Shown here: positions 1 to 7,961 of the stretch, in pieces
Layout: every line of letters begins with the position of its first letter
Numbering within the stretch: position 1 is the first letter of the stretch
Source of the DNA: Betaproteobacteria bacterium
GTDB lineage: Bacteria > Pseudomonadota > Gammaproteobacteria > Burkholderiales > CAIKXV01
DNA: 35,047 nucleotides
Direction: 5' to 3'
Assembly: GCA_947457885.1 (NCBI GenBank)
Contig: CANGXU010000017.1
Coordinates: forward strand, 1 to 35,047
Program-made: the position numbers and the translations under genes
The notes under the pieces: model-generated
The model's database searches: none
The model's input: only the letters and a program-made list of their open reading frames with translations
Told to the model about the DNA's origin: nothing

Positions 1-774
1 GGCAGCCGCTTCTCGCTCGTGAAGACCCGCGGCGACCTGCCGGTCGCGCGCCTGCACGACCACGTCAAGTTCATCCTGCACCTCGAGGGCGGCAAACCCC
101 TGCAGGGCGGCCTCGCGCAGCTGCGCAATTTCTACCGGCTGGGCGTGCGCTCGATGCAGCCCACCTGGAACCTGCGCAACGAGCTCGGCGACGGGGTCTG
201 GGAGAACCGTACCGGCGGCGGGCTGACCCGCTTCGGTGTCGACGTGATCCGGGAGATGAACCGTTTGGGCATGGTCGTAGACCTGTCGCACATGGCCAGG
301 GCCGGCTTCTACCAGTCGCTGGAGGTGGCCACCGCGCCGCTGATCGTCAGCCATGCCAATGCCTGCGGCGTATACGACCACATGCGCAACCTCGACGACG
401 AGCAGATCCGGGCGATCGCCGCACAGGGTGGCGTCATCGGCATCCTCGCGCTGCCGTTCACCGTCGCCGGCAAGGAGTCGTCGATCGAGCAGATGCTTCG
501 GCACATCGACTATATCGTCGGCCTGGTCGGCGTGGAGCACATGGCCCTGGGCATGGACTTCGTCAAGTACGATGGCCCGCGCAGCATCCGGGACGGGCAC
601 ACGCCGGGTGCCGAACCGCTGGTCGTGCGCGGCTTCGAGGAGATCGAGGACCTGCCGAACCTGATCGACGGGCTGCAGCGCCACGGCTACGCCGAGGACG
701 ACATCGCGGCCATCCTCGGTGGCAACTACCTGCGCGTACTCGGCACCATCCTGCCGGACAAGACGGTCATCTGA
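1..774 (+). CDS. Membrane dipeptidase, peptidase family M19 (5' partial)
   Basis: The reading frame is open from base 1, so the gene starts upstream of the window; only the C-terminal 257 residues are present. M19 enzymes are binuclear zinc dipeptidases of the renal dipeptidase type. The visible family pattern is a metal-ligand glutamate in HLEGG, a DLSH block, a SHAN block followed by RNLDDEQIRAIA (family consensus SHSN...RN...D), an acidic GMDFVKYDG block where the last metal-ligand aspartate lies, and the usual C-terminal GGNYLRVL. The fold and active site appear intact in the part that is visible. It ends 12 bases before the convergent Bug-family gene. The family call is secure; the natural substrate cannot be told, since bacterial M19 members act on varied dipeptides and some on other amide compounds. 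Confidence 0.93.
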   Translation, partial: GSRFSLVKTRGDLPVARLHDHVKFILHLEGGKPLQGGLAQLRNFYRLGVRSMQPTWNLRNELGDGVWENRTGGGLTRFGVDVIREMNRLGMVVDLSHMARAGFYQSLEVATAPLIVSHANACGVYDHMRNLDDEQIRAIAAQGGVIGILALPFTVAGKESSIEQMLRHIDYIVGLVGVEHMALGMDFVKYDGPRSIRDGHTPGAEPLVVRGFEEIEDLPNLIDGLQRHGYAEDDIAAILGGNYLRVLGTILPDKTVI

Positions 775-786
775 CCGCCCGCCCGA

Positions 787-1866
787 TCACTGGCCGACGC
801 TGATGCCGGCGGTCTTGATGATCCGGGCAGCCTTCTCGGTCTCGGTGGCGAGAAAGGCGGCGAACTGCTCCGGCGTGTCGCCGACCACCGCCAGGCCATC
901 GCCAGCCATCCGCTCGCGTACGTCGGCGAGCCCGAGCACCTGCACGATCTCCGAGTGGACGCGGCCGATCACCTCGCGCGGCGTAGTGCCGGGAGCGAGC
1001 AGGCCGAACCAGGTGGTGAGGTCGAAGTCGCGTACGCCGGCCTCCACGATCGCCGGCAGGTCCGGCGCGATCGTCGAGCGCCTGGCGCTGGTCACGCCCA
1101 GTGCCCGGAGCTTGCCCGACTTCACGTACGGGACGCTCAGCACCAGGTTCATGTAGTACGCCTCGACGTTGCCGGCCAGCACGTCGGCGAGTGCGCCACC
1201 GGTGCCCTTGTACGGGACGCTGGTCATCCGGATACCGGTATTCAGGTTGAACAGCTCGGCTGCGAGGTGGTTCAGCGAGCCGGTACCCGGTACCCCGACG
1301 TTCAGCGCTCCCGGCTTTGCGCGCGCGAGCGCGATCAGTTCCTTCACCGAGCGGACCGGCAGCGACGGATGCACGACCAGCACGAGCGGTCCGGATGCCA
1401 GGTTGGTCACCGGCAGCAGGTCGCGCGACTGGTCGTAGGGCAGGTTCTTGAACAGGCTCGGGTTGGACGCATAGCCGGCCTGCACCAGCAGCAGCGTGCG
1501 ACCGTCACCGGGTGCCTTGGCGACATGGGCAGCACCGATCGTGCCGTTGGCACCGGCACGGTTCTCGACGAGCACCGGCTGCCGGATGCGGTCGCCCAGG
1601 CGTTGCGCGACGATGCGTGCCATGGCGTCGGTGGAGCCGCCGGGCGCGAACGGCACGACGATGCGTACCGGCCCGGCCGGGAAGGCCTGGCTGCCGGCCA
1701 GCGCCTGCGCCGCCGGCTGCGCGCGTACGGCCATGGCCGGGAGAGCCAGCAGCGAGGCTGCGGCGCACGCCCGGGCAAGCATCCTCGCGGAGCGCCCGAT
1801 GCCGGTCGCTGCCATGCTCGATCGCTGTTCGGTCATCGCGGGCTCGGCGGCGGGGGTGGTGTGCAT
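787..1866 (-). CDS. Bug-family (TctC-like) tripartite tricarboxylate transporter substrate-binding protein
   Basis: Predicted periplasmic solute-binding protein of 359 residues. After an N-terminal export signal (hydrophobic stretch about residues 30-48, ending AVRAQP) it shows the family signature FPAGPVRIVVPFAPGGSTD, followed by the RNRAGANGTIG-type block and GTGSLNHLAAELF. Bug proteins bind small carboxylates, amino acids or similar ligands; most are orphans without adjacent TctAB membrane subunits, and none are seen here. The ATG at 1866 is supported by an AGGAGG about 7 bases upstream. That start gives a long n-region; inner methionines at residues 11 and 18 are alternatives. It is divergent from metZ and convergent with the dipeptidase, so the binding protein may serve peptide or amino-acid uptake, but that is inference. 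Confidence 0.93.
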   Translation of the reverse strand: MHTTPAAEPAMTEQRSSMAATGIGRSARMLARACAAASLLALPAMAVRAQPAAQALAGSQAFPAGPVRIVVPFAPGGSTDAMARIVAQRLGDRIRQPVLVENRAGANGTIGAAHVAKAPGDGRTLLLVQAGYASNPSLFKNLPYDQSRDLLPVTNLASGPLVLVVHPSLPVRSVKELIALARAKPGALNVGVPGTGSLNHLAAELFNLNTGIRMTSVPYKGTGGALADVLAGNVEAYYMNLVLSVPYVKSGKLRALGVTSARRSTIAPDLPAIVEAGVRDFDLTTWFGLLAPGTTPREVIGRVHSEIVQVLGLADVRERMAGDGLAVVGDTPEQFAAFLATETEKAARIIKTAGISVGQ

Positions 1867-1947
1867 CGGCGTCCTCCTGCTTCGTCATGTCTGCGGAAGG
1901 GGGAGGGTACCCCGGCGCCGGTACCGCCGCCTTCAGTGGCCGGTCGT

Positions 1948-1977
1948 TTGACAGCCTGTGTATCGGCGTCGCAGAAT
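1948..1977 (+). promoter_or_regulatory. Candidate sigma70-type promoter of metZ
   Basis: A perfect TTGACA at 1948-1953 is followed after 18 bases by CAGAAT (4 of 6 consensus) at 1972-1977. Transcription would begin at about 1983-1985, on the metZ ATG itself. There is no Shine-Dalgarno sequence before that ATG, which fits a leaderless mRNA. The -10 is only moderate, so this is a candidate. Confidence 0.4.
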
Positions 1978-1983
1978 CGATTG

Positions 1984-3159
1984 ATGGAAAAGTATCACTC
2001 AGACACGCTCGCCGTGCGCACCGGCATCCACCGCAGCCAGTTCGGCGAACACAGCGAGGCGATGTACCTTACCTCCAGCTTCGTGTTCGACAACGCAGCG
2101 CAGGCGGCGGAGGCGTTCCAGAAGGGTATCGAGGGGCGCAACGTCTATTCGCGCTTCACCAACCCGACGGTCACCGCGTTCGAGGAACGGCTGGCCGCAC
2201 TGGAAGGCGCCGAGTGCTGTGTGGCGACCGCGTCCGGCATGTCTGCCATCCTCGCGATCACCATGGCCCTGTTCAAGGCCGGCGACCATGTGGTGATCTC
2301 GCAGGGTGTGTTCGGCTCGACCGTGCAACTGTTCACCAACTTCTTCGAGAAGTTCGGCATGCAGGTGTCGTTCGTACCGCCGACGGACCCGGCTGCCTGG
2401 GAAGGCGCGGTGCGCCCGAACACGAAGATGTTCTTTATCGAGACGCCCTCGAACCCGCTGACCGAAGTGTCCGACATCGGTGCACTGGCCGCGATCGCGC
2501 ATCGCGCAGGCGCGGTACTGATCGTCGACAACTGCTTCTGCTCGCCGGCGTTGCAGCGGCCGCTGGAACTGGGGGCCGACATCATCATCCACTCGGCCAC
2601 CAAGTACCTCGATGGCCAGGGACGGGTGCTCGGTGGCGCGGTGCTCGGCAGCAGGGCGCTGATCCACGGCCCGATGCTGCAGTTCATGCGCAATGCCGGG
2701 CCGTCGATGAGTCCGTTCAACGCATGGGTCTGCCTGAAGGGCATGGAGACGCTGGGTATCCGGATGGAGGCACATAGTGCACGCGCGCTCGAACTGGCGA
2801 CCTGGCTCGAGAAGCATCCGAAGGTATCGCGTGTACTCTATCCCGGCCTTGCGTCGCATCCGCAACACGCACTGGCGATGCGCCAGCAGAAGAGCGGCGG
2901 CGGTGTGGTGTCGTTCGAAGTGAAGGGCGGTCGCGAGGCCGCCTGGCGCGTGATCGACTCCACCCGGCTGATGTCGATCACCGGCAACCTCGGCGATACC
3001 AAGACGACGATCACCCACCCCGCAACCACCACTCATGGGCGCATTCCGCAGGCTACGCGCGACGCCGCCGGTGTCACCGAGGGGCTGATCCGGATCGCGG
3101 TCGGCCTGGAAGCGGTGGTCGACCTGAAGGCCGACCTGGCGCGCGGGCTCGACGCCTGA
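1984..3159 (+). CDS. metZ: O-succinylhomoserine sulfhydrylase
   Basis: PLP enzyme of the Cys/Met metabolism family (391 residues) that makes homocysteine from O-succinylhomoserine and sulfide, a one-step route to methionine common in betaproteobacteria and pseudomonads. The start is set by homology: the N-terminus carries the family pattern TLAVRTG...SQFGEHSEAMYLTSSF. PLP-site features are SRFTNPT (about 56-62), the VDN aspartate (D182) and the Schiff-base lysine K207 in SATKYLDGQGR, a form of the motif characteristic of MetZ rather than cystathionine gamma-synthase. The end has the usual GDTKTTITHPATTTH block. The frame stays open far upstream, but that extension is noncoding read-through opposite the Bug gene. 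A purF/cvpA-type neighbourhood often seen in relatives is absent here. Confidence 0.95.
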   Translation: MEKYHSDTLAVRTGIHRSQFGEHSEAMYLTSSFVFDNAAQAAEAFQKGIEGRNVYSRFTNPTVTAFEERLAALEGAECCVATASGMSAILAITMALFKAGDHVVISQGVFGSTVQLFTNFFEKFGMQVSFVPPTDPAAWEGAVRPNTKMFFIETPSNPLTEVSDIGALAAIAHRAGAVLIVDNCFCSPALQRPLELGADIIIHSATKYLDGQGRVLGGAVLGSRALIHGPMLQFMRNAGPSMSPFNAWVCLKGMETLGIRMEAHSARALELATWLEKHPKVSRVLYPGLASHPQHALAMRQQKSGGGVVSFEVKGGREAAWRVIDSTRLMSITGNLGDTKTTITHPATTTHGRIPQATRDAAGVTEGLIRIAVGLEAVVDLKADLARGLDA

Positions 3160-3180
3160 CCCCTGGCGCCCCCTCCGGGC

Positions 3181-3903
3181 TCAGAAACGCCGCAGCGTGC
3201 GGCGATCTGCAGCGAGTCCGGTCGCGGTGTCGTGCCAGTCGGGCAGCACCCACCGCTCGCATGAGCGGCCGTCGACCGGATGCACATGCTGCATCGGCCG
3301 GTGCGTATGCCCATGCACCAGCCGTGGATAGCCGGTCTCGCGCAGCACGCGCAGCACTTCGGACGGCGTCACGTCCATGATCTCGGCGGATTTGGACTGC
3401 TTCTCGCGTTCGCTGATCGCGCGCAGTCGCTGAGCCTCGGCACGCCGCTCGACAAGCGGCCGTGCGAGGAAGGCTGCCTGCCACGCCGGGTCGCGCACGG
3501 TCGCCCGGAAGCGGTTGTAGCCGTCGTCCTCCGTGCACAGGGTATCGCCGTGAAGCAGCAGCGTCGGCATGCCCTCGAGCTCGACCAGCAGCGGATCGGA
3601 CAGCAACTGCACGCCGGTTGCCTCGGCGAATCGCTGACCTACCAGGAAGTCACGGTTGCCGTGCATGAACAGCACTGACGTACCGCCGGCGGAAACGGCT
3701 GCCAGCGCATCGATCACCGGCCGGATGGCCGGATCGTCGATCTCTTCGTCGCCGATCCAGTAGTCGAAGAGATCCCCCAGGATGTACAGCTCCGCAGCGT
3801 CGCGGGCTGCGCCGGTGAGCAGGCCGATGAAGGCCGCCGTGGTGGCAGGCCGCGACGCCGACAGGTGCAGGTCCGAGACCAGCAGCGTTGAGCCGGACGC
3901 CAT
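3181..3903 (-). CDS. lpxH: UDP-2,3-diacylglucosamine diphosphatase
   Basis: Peripheral inner-membrane metallophosphoesterase of lipid A synthesis; it hydrolyses UDP-2,3-diacylglucosamine to lipid X and UMP. The 240-residue product, starting at the ATG at 3903, begins with the calcineurin-like block LLVSDLHLS, followed by LGDLFDYWIGD, MHGNRDFLVG, LLLHGDTLCTEDDGY and VHGHTHRP, the full set of metal ligands. The length equals that of E. coli LpxH. It is the last gene of a five-gene minus-strand run, 32 bases after ppiB. The ppiB-lpxH pairing recurs in proteobacteria. The frame extends further upstream into ppiB, but that is a shadow. Confidence 0.95.
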   Translation of the reverse strand: MASGSTLLVSDLHLSASRPATTAAFIGLLTGAARDAAELYILGDLFDYWIGDEEIDDPAIRPVIDALAAVSAGGTSVLFMHGNRDFLVGQRFAEATGVQLLSDPLLVELEGMPTLLLHGDTLCTEDDGYNRFRATVRDPAWQAAFLARPLVERRAEAQRLRAISEREKQSKSAEIMDVTPSEVLRVLRETGYPRLVHGHTHRPMQHVHPVDGRSCERWVLPDWHDTATGLAADRRTLRRF

Positions 3904-3935
3904 GCGGTCCGCCGTGTCCCGGCGCAGGCTTCGGA

Positions 3936-4433
3936 TCAGGCCTCGACGACTTCCGCGCGGGTGATCACTACGTCTTCGGTCGGTACGTCCTGGTGGCCCG
4001 CGCGCGTGGACGTCGCCACGCCGCGCAACTGGTCGACAACCTCGATTCCTTCGACCACCTTGCCGAACACGCAATAGCCCCAGCCGCGTGCGGTCGGCGA
4101 GGTGAAGTTCAGGAAATCGTTGTCGGCCACGTTGATGAAGAACTGGGCCGACGCCGAGTGCGGTTCCGAGGTGCGTGCCATCGCCACCGTGTACTTGTCG
4201 TTCTTCAGCCCGTTGTCGGCTTCGTTGGTGATCGGATCGCGCGTCTTCTTCTGTTTCATGCCCGGTTCGAAGCCCCCGCCCTGGATCATGAAGCCGTCGA
4301 TCACGCGGTGGAAGATCGTGTTGTCGTAGTGGCCGGCCTTCACGTATTCGATGAAGTTGGCCGCCGTGATCGGGGCCTTGGCGGCGTCGAGTTCGATGCC
4401 GATCGCGCCGGCGCTGGTGTGCAGTCTGATCAT
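3936..4433 (-). CDS. ppiB: Peptidyl-prolyl cis-trans isomerase, cytoplasmic cyclophilin
   Basis: Cyclophilin-type prolyl isomerase of 165 residues without a signal peptide, hence cytoplasmic. The active-site blocks are [18 protein letters not shown] (catalytic arginine in FHRV), the [17 protein letters not shown] core, and [16 protein letters not shown]. The region after the arginine ([19 protein letters not shown]) is the PpiB type. It lies between ppiA (54 bases upstream) and lpxH in the same operon. The two adjacent cyclophilins are diverged duplicates, one kept in the cytoplasm and one exported. Confidence 0.95.
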   Translation of the reverse strand: MIRLHTSAGAIGIELDAAKAPITAANFIEYVKAGHYDNTIFHRVIDGFMIQGGGFEPGMKQKKTRDPITNEADNGLKNDKYTVAMARTSEPHSASAQFFINVADNDFLNFTSPTARGWGYCVFGKVVEGIEVVDQLRGVATSTRAGHQDVPTEDVVITRAEVVEA

Positions 4434-4487
4434 GGTCGAATCACTCCTCTGGGGTTGTGGACGAAGGGCGCGGATCCCGGCAGGCGT

Positions 4488-5114
4488 TCAGCGGCCGGTG
4501 CCGAGGATCGTCACCTTCTCGATCACCGGCAGCTTGGCCGGCACGTCGGTCTTGAACGGCCCGCCCGGACCGGTGGGCACCTGCAGCATCTGGTCGATGG
4601 TCTCGAGACCCTTGATCACACGGCCGAACACGACATAGCCGAAGCCGACGACCGTACGCTCGCGGAAGTCGAGGAAGTCGTTGCGGGCCACGTTGATGAA
4701 GAACTGCGCGGTCGCGCTGTGCGGATCGCGCGTGCGCGCCATCGCCAGCGTACCGATCTCGTGCCGCAGCCCGGCCTTGAAGGTCATTTCGGCCTCGTTC
4801 TTTATCGGCTCGCGCGTCGGCTTTTCCTTGAAGTCGACGGTGAAGCCACCGCCCTGCACCATGAAGCCTCGGATGACGCGGTGGAACACCGTGCCTTCGT
4901 AATGACCGTCCTTGACGTACTGGAGGAAGTTGCGAACTGTCTCGGGTGCGCGGTCGGGATACAGCTCGACCACGATCGGCCCGTAGCTGGTCGTGAACTC
5001 GACGCGCGGATTCTTCTGCGCGAGCGCGCCGCCCGACACGCCGACGCCGAGCATCAGCGGGACGAGCAGTTGCGGTACGACCTTGAGGAACCAACTCCGG
5101 ATCAGTCTCTGCAC
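4488..5114 (-). CDS. ppiA: Peptidyl-prolyl cis-trans isomerase, exported (periplasmic) cyclophilin
   Basis: Cyclophilin of 208 residues with an N-terminal signal sequence (positive start, hydrophobic stretch about residues 8-28, cleavage likely after GALA). The mature part has GTVFHRVIRGFMVQGGGF, ARTRDPHSATAQFFINV and GYVVFGRVIKGLETID, with the catalytic arginine and the QFFIN core present. It would act on proline peptide bonds of periplasmic proteins. The start chosen is GTG at 5114, because AAAGGGAG lies just upstream; the frame is open further upstream but without a ribosome site. It is the third gene of the operon, 49 bases after the L,D-transpeptidase. Confidence 0.92.
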   Translation of the reverse strand: MQRLIRSWFLKVVPQLLVPLMLGVGVSGGALAQKNPRVEFTTSYGPIVVELYPDRAPETVRNFLQYVKDGHYEGTVFHRVIRGFMVQGGGFTVDFKEKPTREPIKNEAEMTFKAGLRHEIGTLAMARTRDPHSATAQFFINVARNDFLDFRERTVVGFGYVVFGRVIKGLETIDQMLQVPTGPGGPFKTDVPAKLPVIEKVTILGTGR

Positions 5115-5163
5115 ATCGACTCCCTTTAGCGTGTCGGCGCAATGCCCCCCGTCGTCGCCGGGG

Positions 5164-6561
5164 TCACGCGTCGCCTTCGTAGACGATGCGCCACGTGCCG
5201 CCTTCCAGTTTCCAGTACTGGCGCTTGCGCATCTGCTGGTTGAGGTTGTTGCTGGCGTAGTCCTGCTCGAACTGCACGACCGCGAGGTTATCGCGGTTCG
5301 GATCCAGGAACATGCTGGTGTTGCGCAGTCCAATGCGCACCCATGTCTTGCTGGCGTTGACCCTGCCCTTCTGTTCCGACCACGCGGCGAGGTCGCGTGC
5401 CGCGCCGCCGCTGCTGAACGCGGGCGAATAATGCCGCAGGTATGCCTTCATGTCGCGTCCTTCCCAGTCTCGGCGCCAGGCCTCGACCGCTCGGGCCAGC
5501 GATGCGCGGGTCGCTTCGACTGCGCCCGCGTCGACCCAGTCGATGCGCGGTGCGATCACCACCGGCGTGAGGCCTATCTGAACCAGCGGCAGCAGGGCAT
5601 CGAAGTCGGCGTTGGCGAGCACCACGCAGCCGTCCGACGACTGTGGCGGCCGGGCGAAGGTGTCGGACGGCACGCCATGCAGCCAGATGCCGTGGCCGGT
5701 GCGTCCTTCGATCCGGTCGAGTTCGTTCGGATAGTTGATCGGCAGCGCACCGCTGCCGTAGAAGTCGGGCAGCTTCTGGCGCGGCAGGTTCGCGCGCACG
5801 TGGTAGACGCCCAGCGGCGTTCGCTTGTCGCCCTCGAACATCTTGTCGATGCCGTTGCGGCCGACGCTGATGTAGTAATCCTTCAGGTAGCGCAATCGGC
5901 CTTCGACCTGTTCGAAGACGTACAGCGTCGACTTCGCGCTGTCGACGACAATCGCGTAACGCTGTCTCGGGTCGAGCTGCAGGATGTGGCCCGGGACTCG
6001 CCCGGGTGGCGGTTCGGCGGCGAGCCGGCTGAGCCGTGCCCGCGCTTCGGCGCGCAGGTCGTCGATGCGTTCGGTACGGTCGGGCGGTCCGGTCGCAGGC
6101 TCTGCTGCCGCCTTCGCCGGGTTGCCGAAGTCGGTGATCGGCCGGGCACGGGCAAGCAGCAGGTCGCCGCGCACCAGGTACGCCAGCCGGAAGTTGGGAT
6201 TGTCGAGCAGGACCTGATCGATCTCCGCGAGCGCGACGTCCGGTCGGCTGCGCGCGATCTCCAGGATGCCACGCACCAGCGAGGCCTCCACCTCGCTGCT
6301 GACGCGCAACGAGGCCGCGGTGTTCGCCGCGGATGCAGGCGCCGCCGTGTCCGCGCCCGGCGCAGCACCCGCGCTGCCACCGCTGCCCGGTGTCTTGCCT
6401 GGCACATGGACATCTTCCGCCAGCCCGACCAGCAGCAACAGCGCAATGCCCGCAGAGGCCAGCAGGGACAGCAGGGACAGCGCCACGACCGGAGCTGCGA
6501 GGGCGTTCATTCGGCCCCGCCACGTACGGCTGAAGAACCTCACGGCGCGCTCACGATGCAC
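5164..6561 (-). CDS. L,D-transpeptidase (YkuD/YafK type) with C-terminal NTF2-like domain
   Basis: Predicted envelope enzyme of 465 residues. The N-terminal membrane anchor spans about residues 20-46, followed by an Ala/Gly/Pro-rich linker and a short helical repeat-like region (88-182). The YkuD catalytic domain occupies about 200-345, with WLHG (H295) and the catalytic cysteine C312 in SSDGC, the pattern of the YafK branch. The last 110 residues (from about 350) form an NTF2/SnoaL-like domain of the kind attached to Cds6-type L,D-transpeptidases. These enzymes cross-link peptidoglycan or attach or cleave lipoproteins on it; which applies here is unknown. The annotated start is GTG at 6561; ATG at 6510, just before the membrane segment, is equally possible. 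It lies 29 bases after the TPR gene, whose C-terminal domain is similar. Confidence 0.88.
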   Translation of the reverse strand: MHRERAVRFFSRTWRGRMNALAAPVVALSLLSLLASAGIALLLLVGLAEDVHVPGKTPGSGGSAGAAPGADTAAPASAANTAASLRVSSEVEASLVRGILEIARSRPDVALAEIDQVLLDNPNFRLAYLVRGDLLLARARPITDFGNPAKAAAEPATGPPDRTERIDDLRAEARARLSRLAAEPPPGRVPGHILQLDPRQRYAIVVDSAKSTLYVFEQVEGRLRYLKDYYISVGRNGIDKMFEGDKRTPLGVYHVRANLPRQKLPDFYGSGALPINYPNELDRIEGRTGHGIWLHGVPSDTFARPPQSSDGCVVLANADFDALLPLVQIGLTPVVIAPRIDWVDAGAVEATRASLARAVEAWRRDWEGRDMKAYLRHYSPAFSSGGAARDLAAWSEQKGRVNASKTWVRIGLRNTSMFLDPNRDNLAVVQFEQDYASNNLNQQMRKRQYWKLEGGTWRIVYEGDA

Positions 6562-6590
6562 TGCTCAAGCGGACGATGTGACGAGGTCGA

Positions 6591-7772
6591 TCACCGGCCT
6601 ACCTGCTCCTGCTCGATCAGCCAGCGATCACCGACGCGCACCAGCGTCAGCGTCTTCGGCGAGCTTGCTTTCAGCGTCGGCGAACGGTAATCCTGGCGGA
6701 ACGCGACCGACATGCGATTGGGCCCGAGCGGCTTGACCTGTGGCGCGCTCACGCTCACCTCGATCTTCCTGGGCTTGGCGATCCGGTCGCGCCGGCCCCT
6801 CTCCCAGTCTGTCCGCGTCTCGCCGCCGGGTACCTTGAAATCCTTCGAATAGAACGCGAGGTAGCGGTTCACGTCGTTCGTCGACCACGCCTGCGCCCAT
6901 TGCTCTACGGTACGCAACACGTCTTCGGTAGCGGCAACGGAAGACGCAGCGGCCGGCGCCACCGCCGGTGTCGCTGTGGCGGGGGAGGCAGCCAGCGGCG
7001 GCGTGGCGGTGGCCGCTGCGGTCGCCCTGGCGTGTGCGGCCTGGGCATCGGCCGCAGCAGGGGCGGTTTCGCGTATGGCCACCGGCCGGCTGACTGCGGG
7101 TGCTGGAAGCGCTGCAGATGCGGGTGCCGCCGCGCCCTTGACCGGCTGACCCGCGGGCGCCGTTGGTGCGGCCGGGCTGACGATCGCGACCTGCTTCGGC
7201 GAATCGCCGGCGAGCGGCTGACGCTGGAACTTCGGGTTGGCCGAGAACAGCTCGCGGATCAGCGAGAGCTTGGTCTGCACGCCCGTGTTGGAGCGATCGA
7301 GCTGCAGCGCCCGATCATAGGCTTCGGAGGCCATCTTCGCGTAGATGTCGCCGAGGTTCTCGTGCGCGGTGGCGTAGCTCGGATGCGTGCGTATCGCCGA
7401 CTCGAGCATCTGCCGTGCGCGGTCGAACTGCCCCTGTGCCGCGTAGAGCACGGCCAGGTTGTTGTAGGGCTCAGGCAGTTCCGGATATTCCTCGGTCAGC
7501 GCCACGAAAACGCGGATGGCGTCGGCAGGGCGCTTCTGTTCGGTGAGAATCAGGCCGCGCAGGAAACGCCCGCGCGCGTCTTTCGGATTCTTCGCGAGGT
7601 ACGCGTTCAGCCGATCGGTCGCCTGGGTCAGGTTGCCCTGCCTGACCAGCGCCTGCACGTCGTTCAGATCGTCGGCGAGCGCGCCGCCCGGTGCGCAGAG
7701 GATGCCGGCGAGCAGGGCCAGGATCGCCGTGCCGCTGCGGATTCGGCCACGCAGGGACGCCCGTGGAGACAT
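6591..7772 (-). CDS. Exported TPR protein with C-terminal NTF2-like (Cds6-type) domain
   Basis: Protein of 393 residues with a signal peptide (hydrophobic stretch ending GGALA before DDLNDVQAL). Three or so TPR units follow at about residues 35-150 (for example GRFLRGLILTEQKRPADAI and PEPYNNLAVLYAAQGQFDRA). A long Ala/Pro/Thr-rich linker (about 185-280) leads to an NTF2-like domain (about 285-393, EDVLRTVEQWAQAW...). It probably works in the periplasm with the L,D-transpeptidase encoded next, which ends in a similar domain. The frame has an earlier ATG at 7829. I chose 7772 because the predicted promoter at 7832-7860 would start transcription near 7825, downstream of that earlier ATG, and because this start puts the signal peptide at the N-terminus. 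It is the first gene of the operon through lpxH. Confidence 0.85.
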   Translation of the reverse strand: MSPRASLRGRIRSGTAILALLAGILCAPGGALADDLNDVQALVRQGNLTQATDRLNAYLAKNPKDARGRFLRGLILTEQKRPADAIRVFVALTEEYPELPEPYNNLAVLYAAQGQFDRARQMLESAIRTHPSYATAHENLGDIYAKMASEAYDRALQLDRSNTGVQTKLSLIRELFSANPKFQRQPLAGDSPKQVAIVSPAAPTAPAGQPVKGAAAPASAALPAPAVSRPVAIRETAPAAADAQAAHARATAAATATPPLAASPATATPAVAPAAASSVAATEDVLRTVEQWAQAWSTNDVNRYLAFYSKDFKVPGGETRTDWERGRRDRIAKPRKIEVSVSAPQVKPLGPNRMSVAFRQDYRSPTLKASSPKTLTLVRVGDRWLIEQEQVGR

Positions 7773-7831
7773 CACACTCGGGCCGGTTGGGGCCCCGGCG
7801 GCGACTATGGCGGTTGGCAGGGACTGCATAT

Positions 7832-7860
7832 GTTATATTTTTCTCGCCGGACTTTGTAAA
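7832..7860 (-). promoter_or_regulatory. Sigma70-type promoter of the TPR-LDT-ppiA-ppiB-lpxH operon
   Basis: On the minus strand, TTTACA (bases 7860-7855; 5 of 6 consensus) is followed after exactly 17 bases by TATAAC (7837-7832; 5 of 6). It sits in an AT-rich island inside otherwise very GC-rich sequence, in the divergent gap to cysS. The predicted start of transcription is about 7825, giving a leader of roughly 50 bases to the ATG at 7772. Confidence 0.6.
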
Positions 7861-7961
7861 TAGTGAATCAGGACAAAGGCTTACGTTATCGGTCAAGTGC
7901 CCGATTCTAGCAGCAAGGCCGCGAAAAGTAATCTCCCAGCAACCGTTTCTCCGGGACGACG

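Noticed and set aside
955..1983. N-terminal extension of the metZ frame
   Set aside because: The extra 343 codons lie opposite the Bug gene and have no family pattern; MetZ begins at 1984.
1999..3036. Long minus-strand frame of 345 codons opposite metZ
   Set aside because: It lies wholly opposite a gene with clear homology, its protein is R/H/G-rich without any family pattern, and it has no ribosome site; typical for GC-rich DNA.
3888..6690. Two long plus-strand frames (413 and 565 codons) opposite the cyclophilins and the L,D-transpeptidase
   Set aside because: They are antisense to well-supported genes and have low-complexity R/V/D-rich translations.
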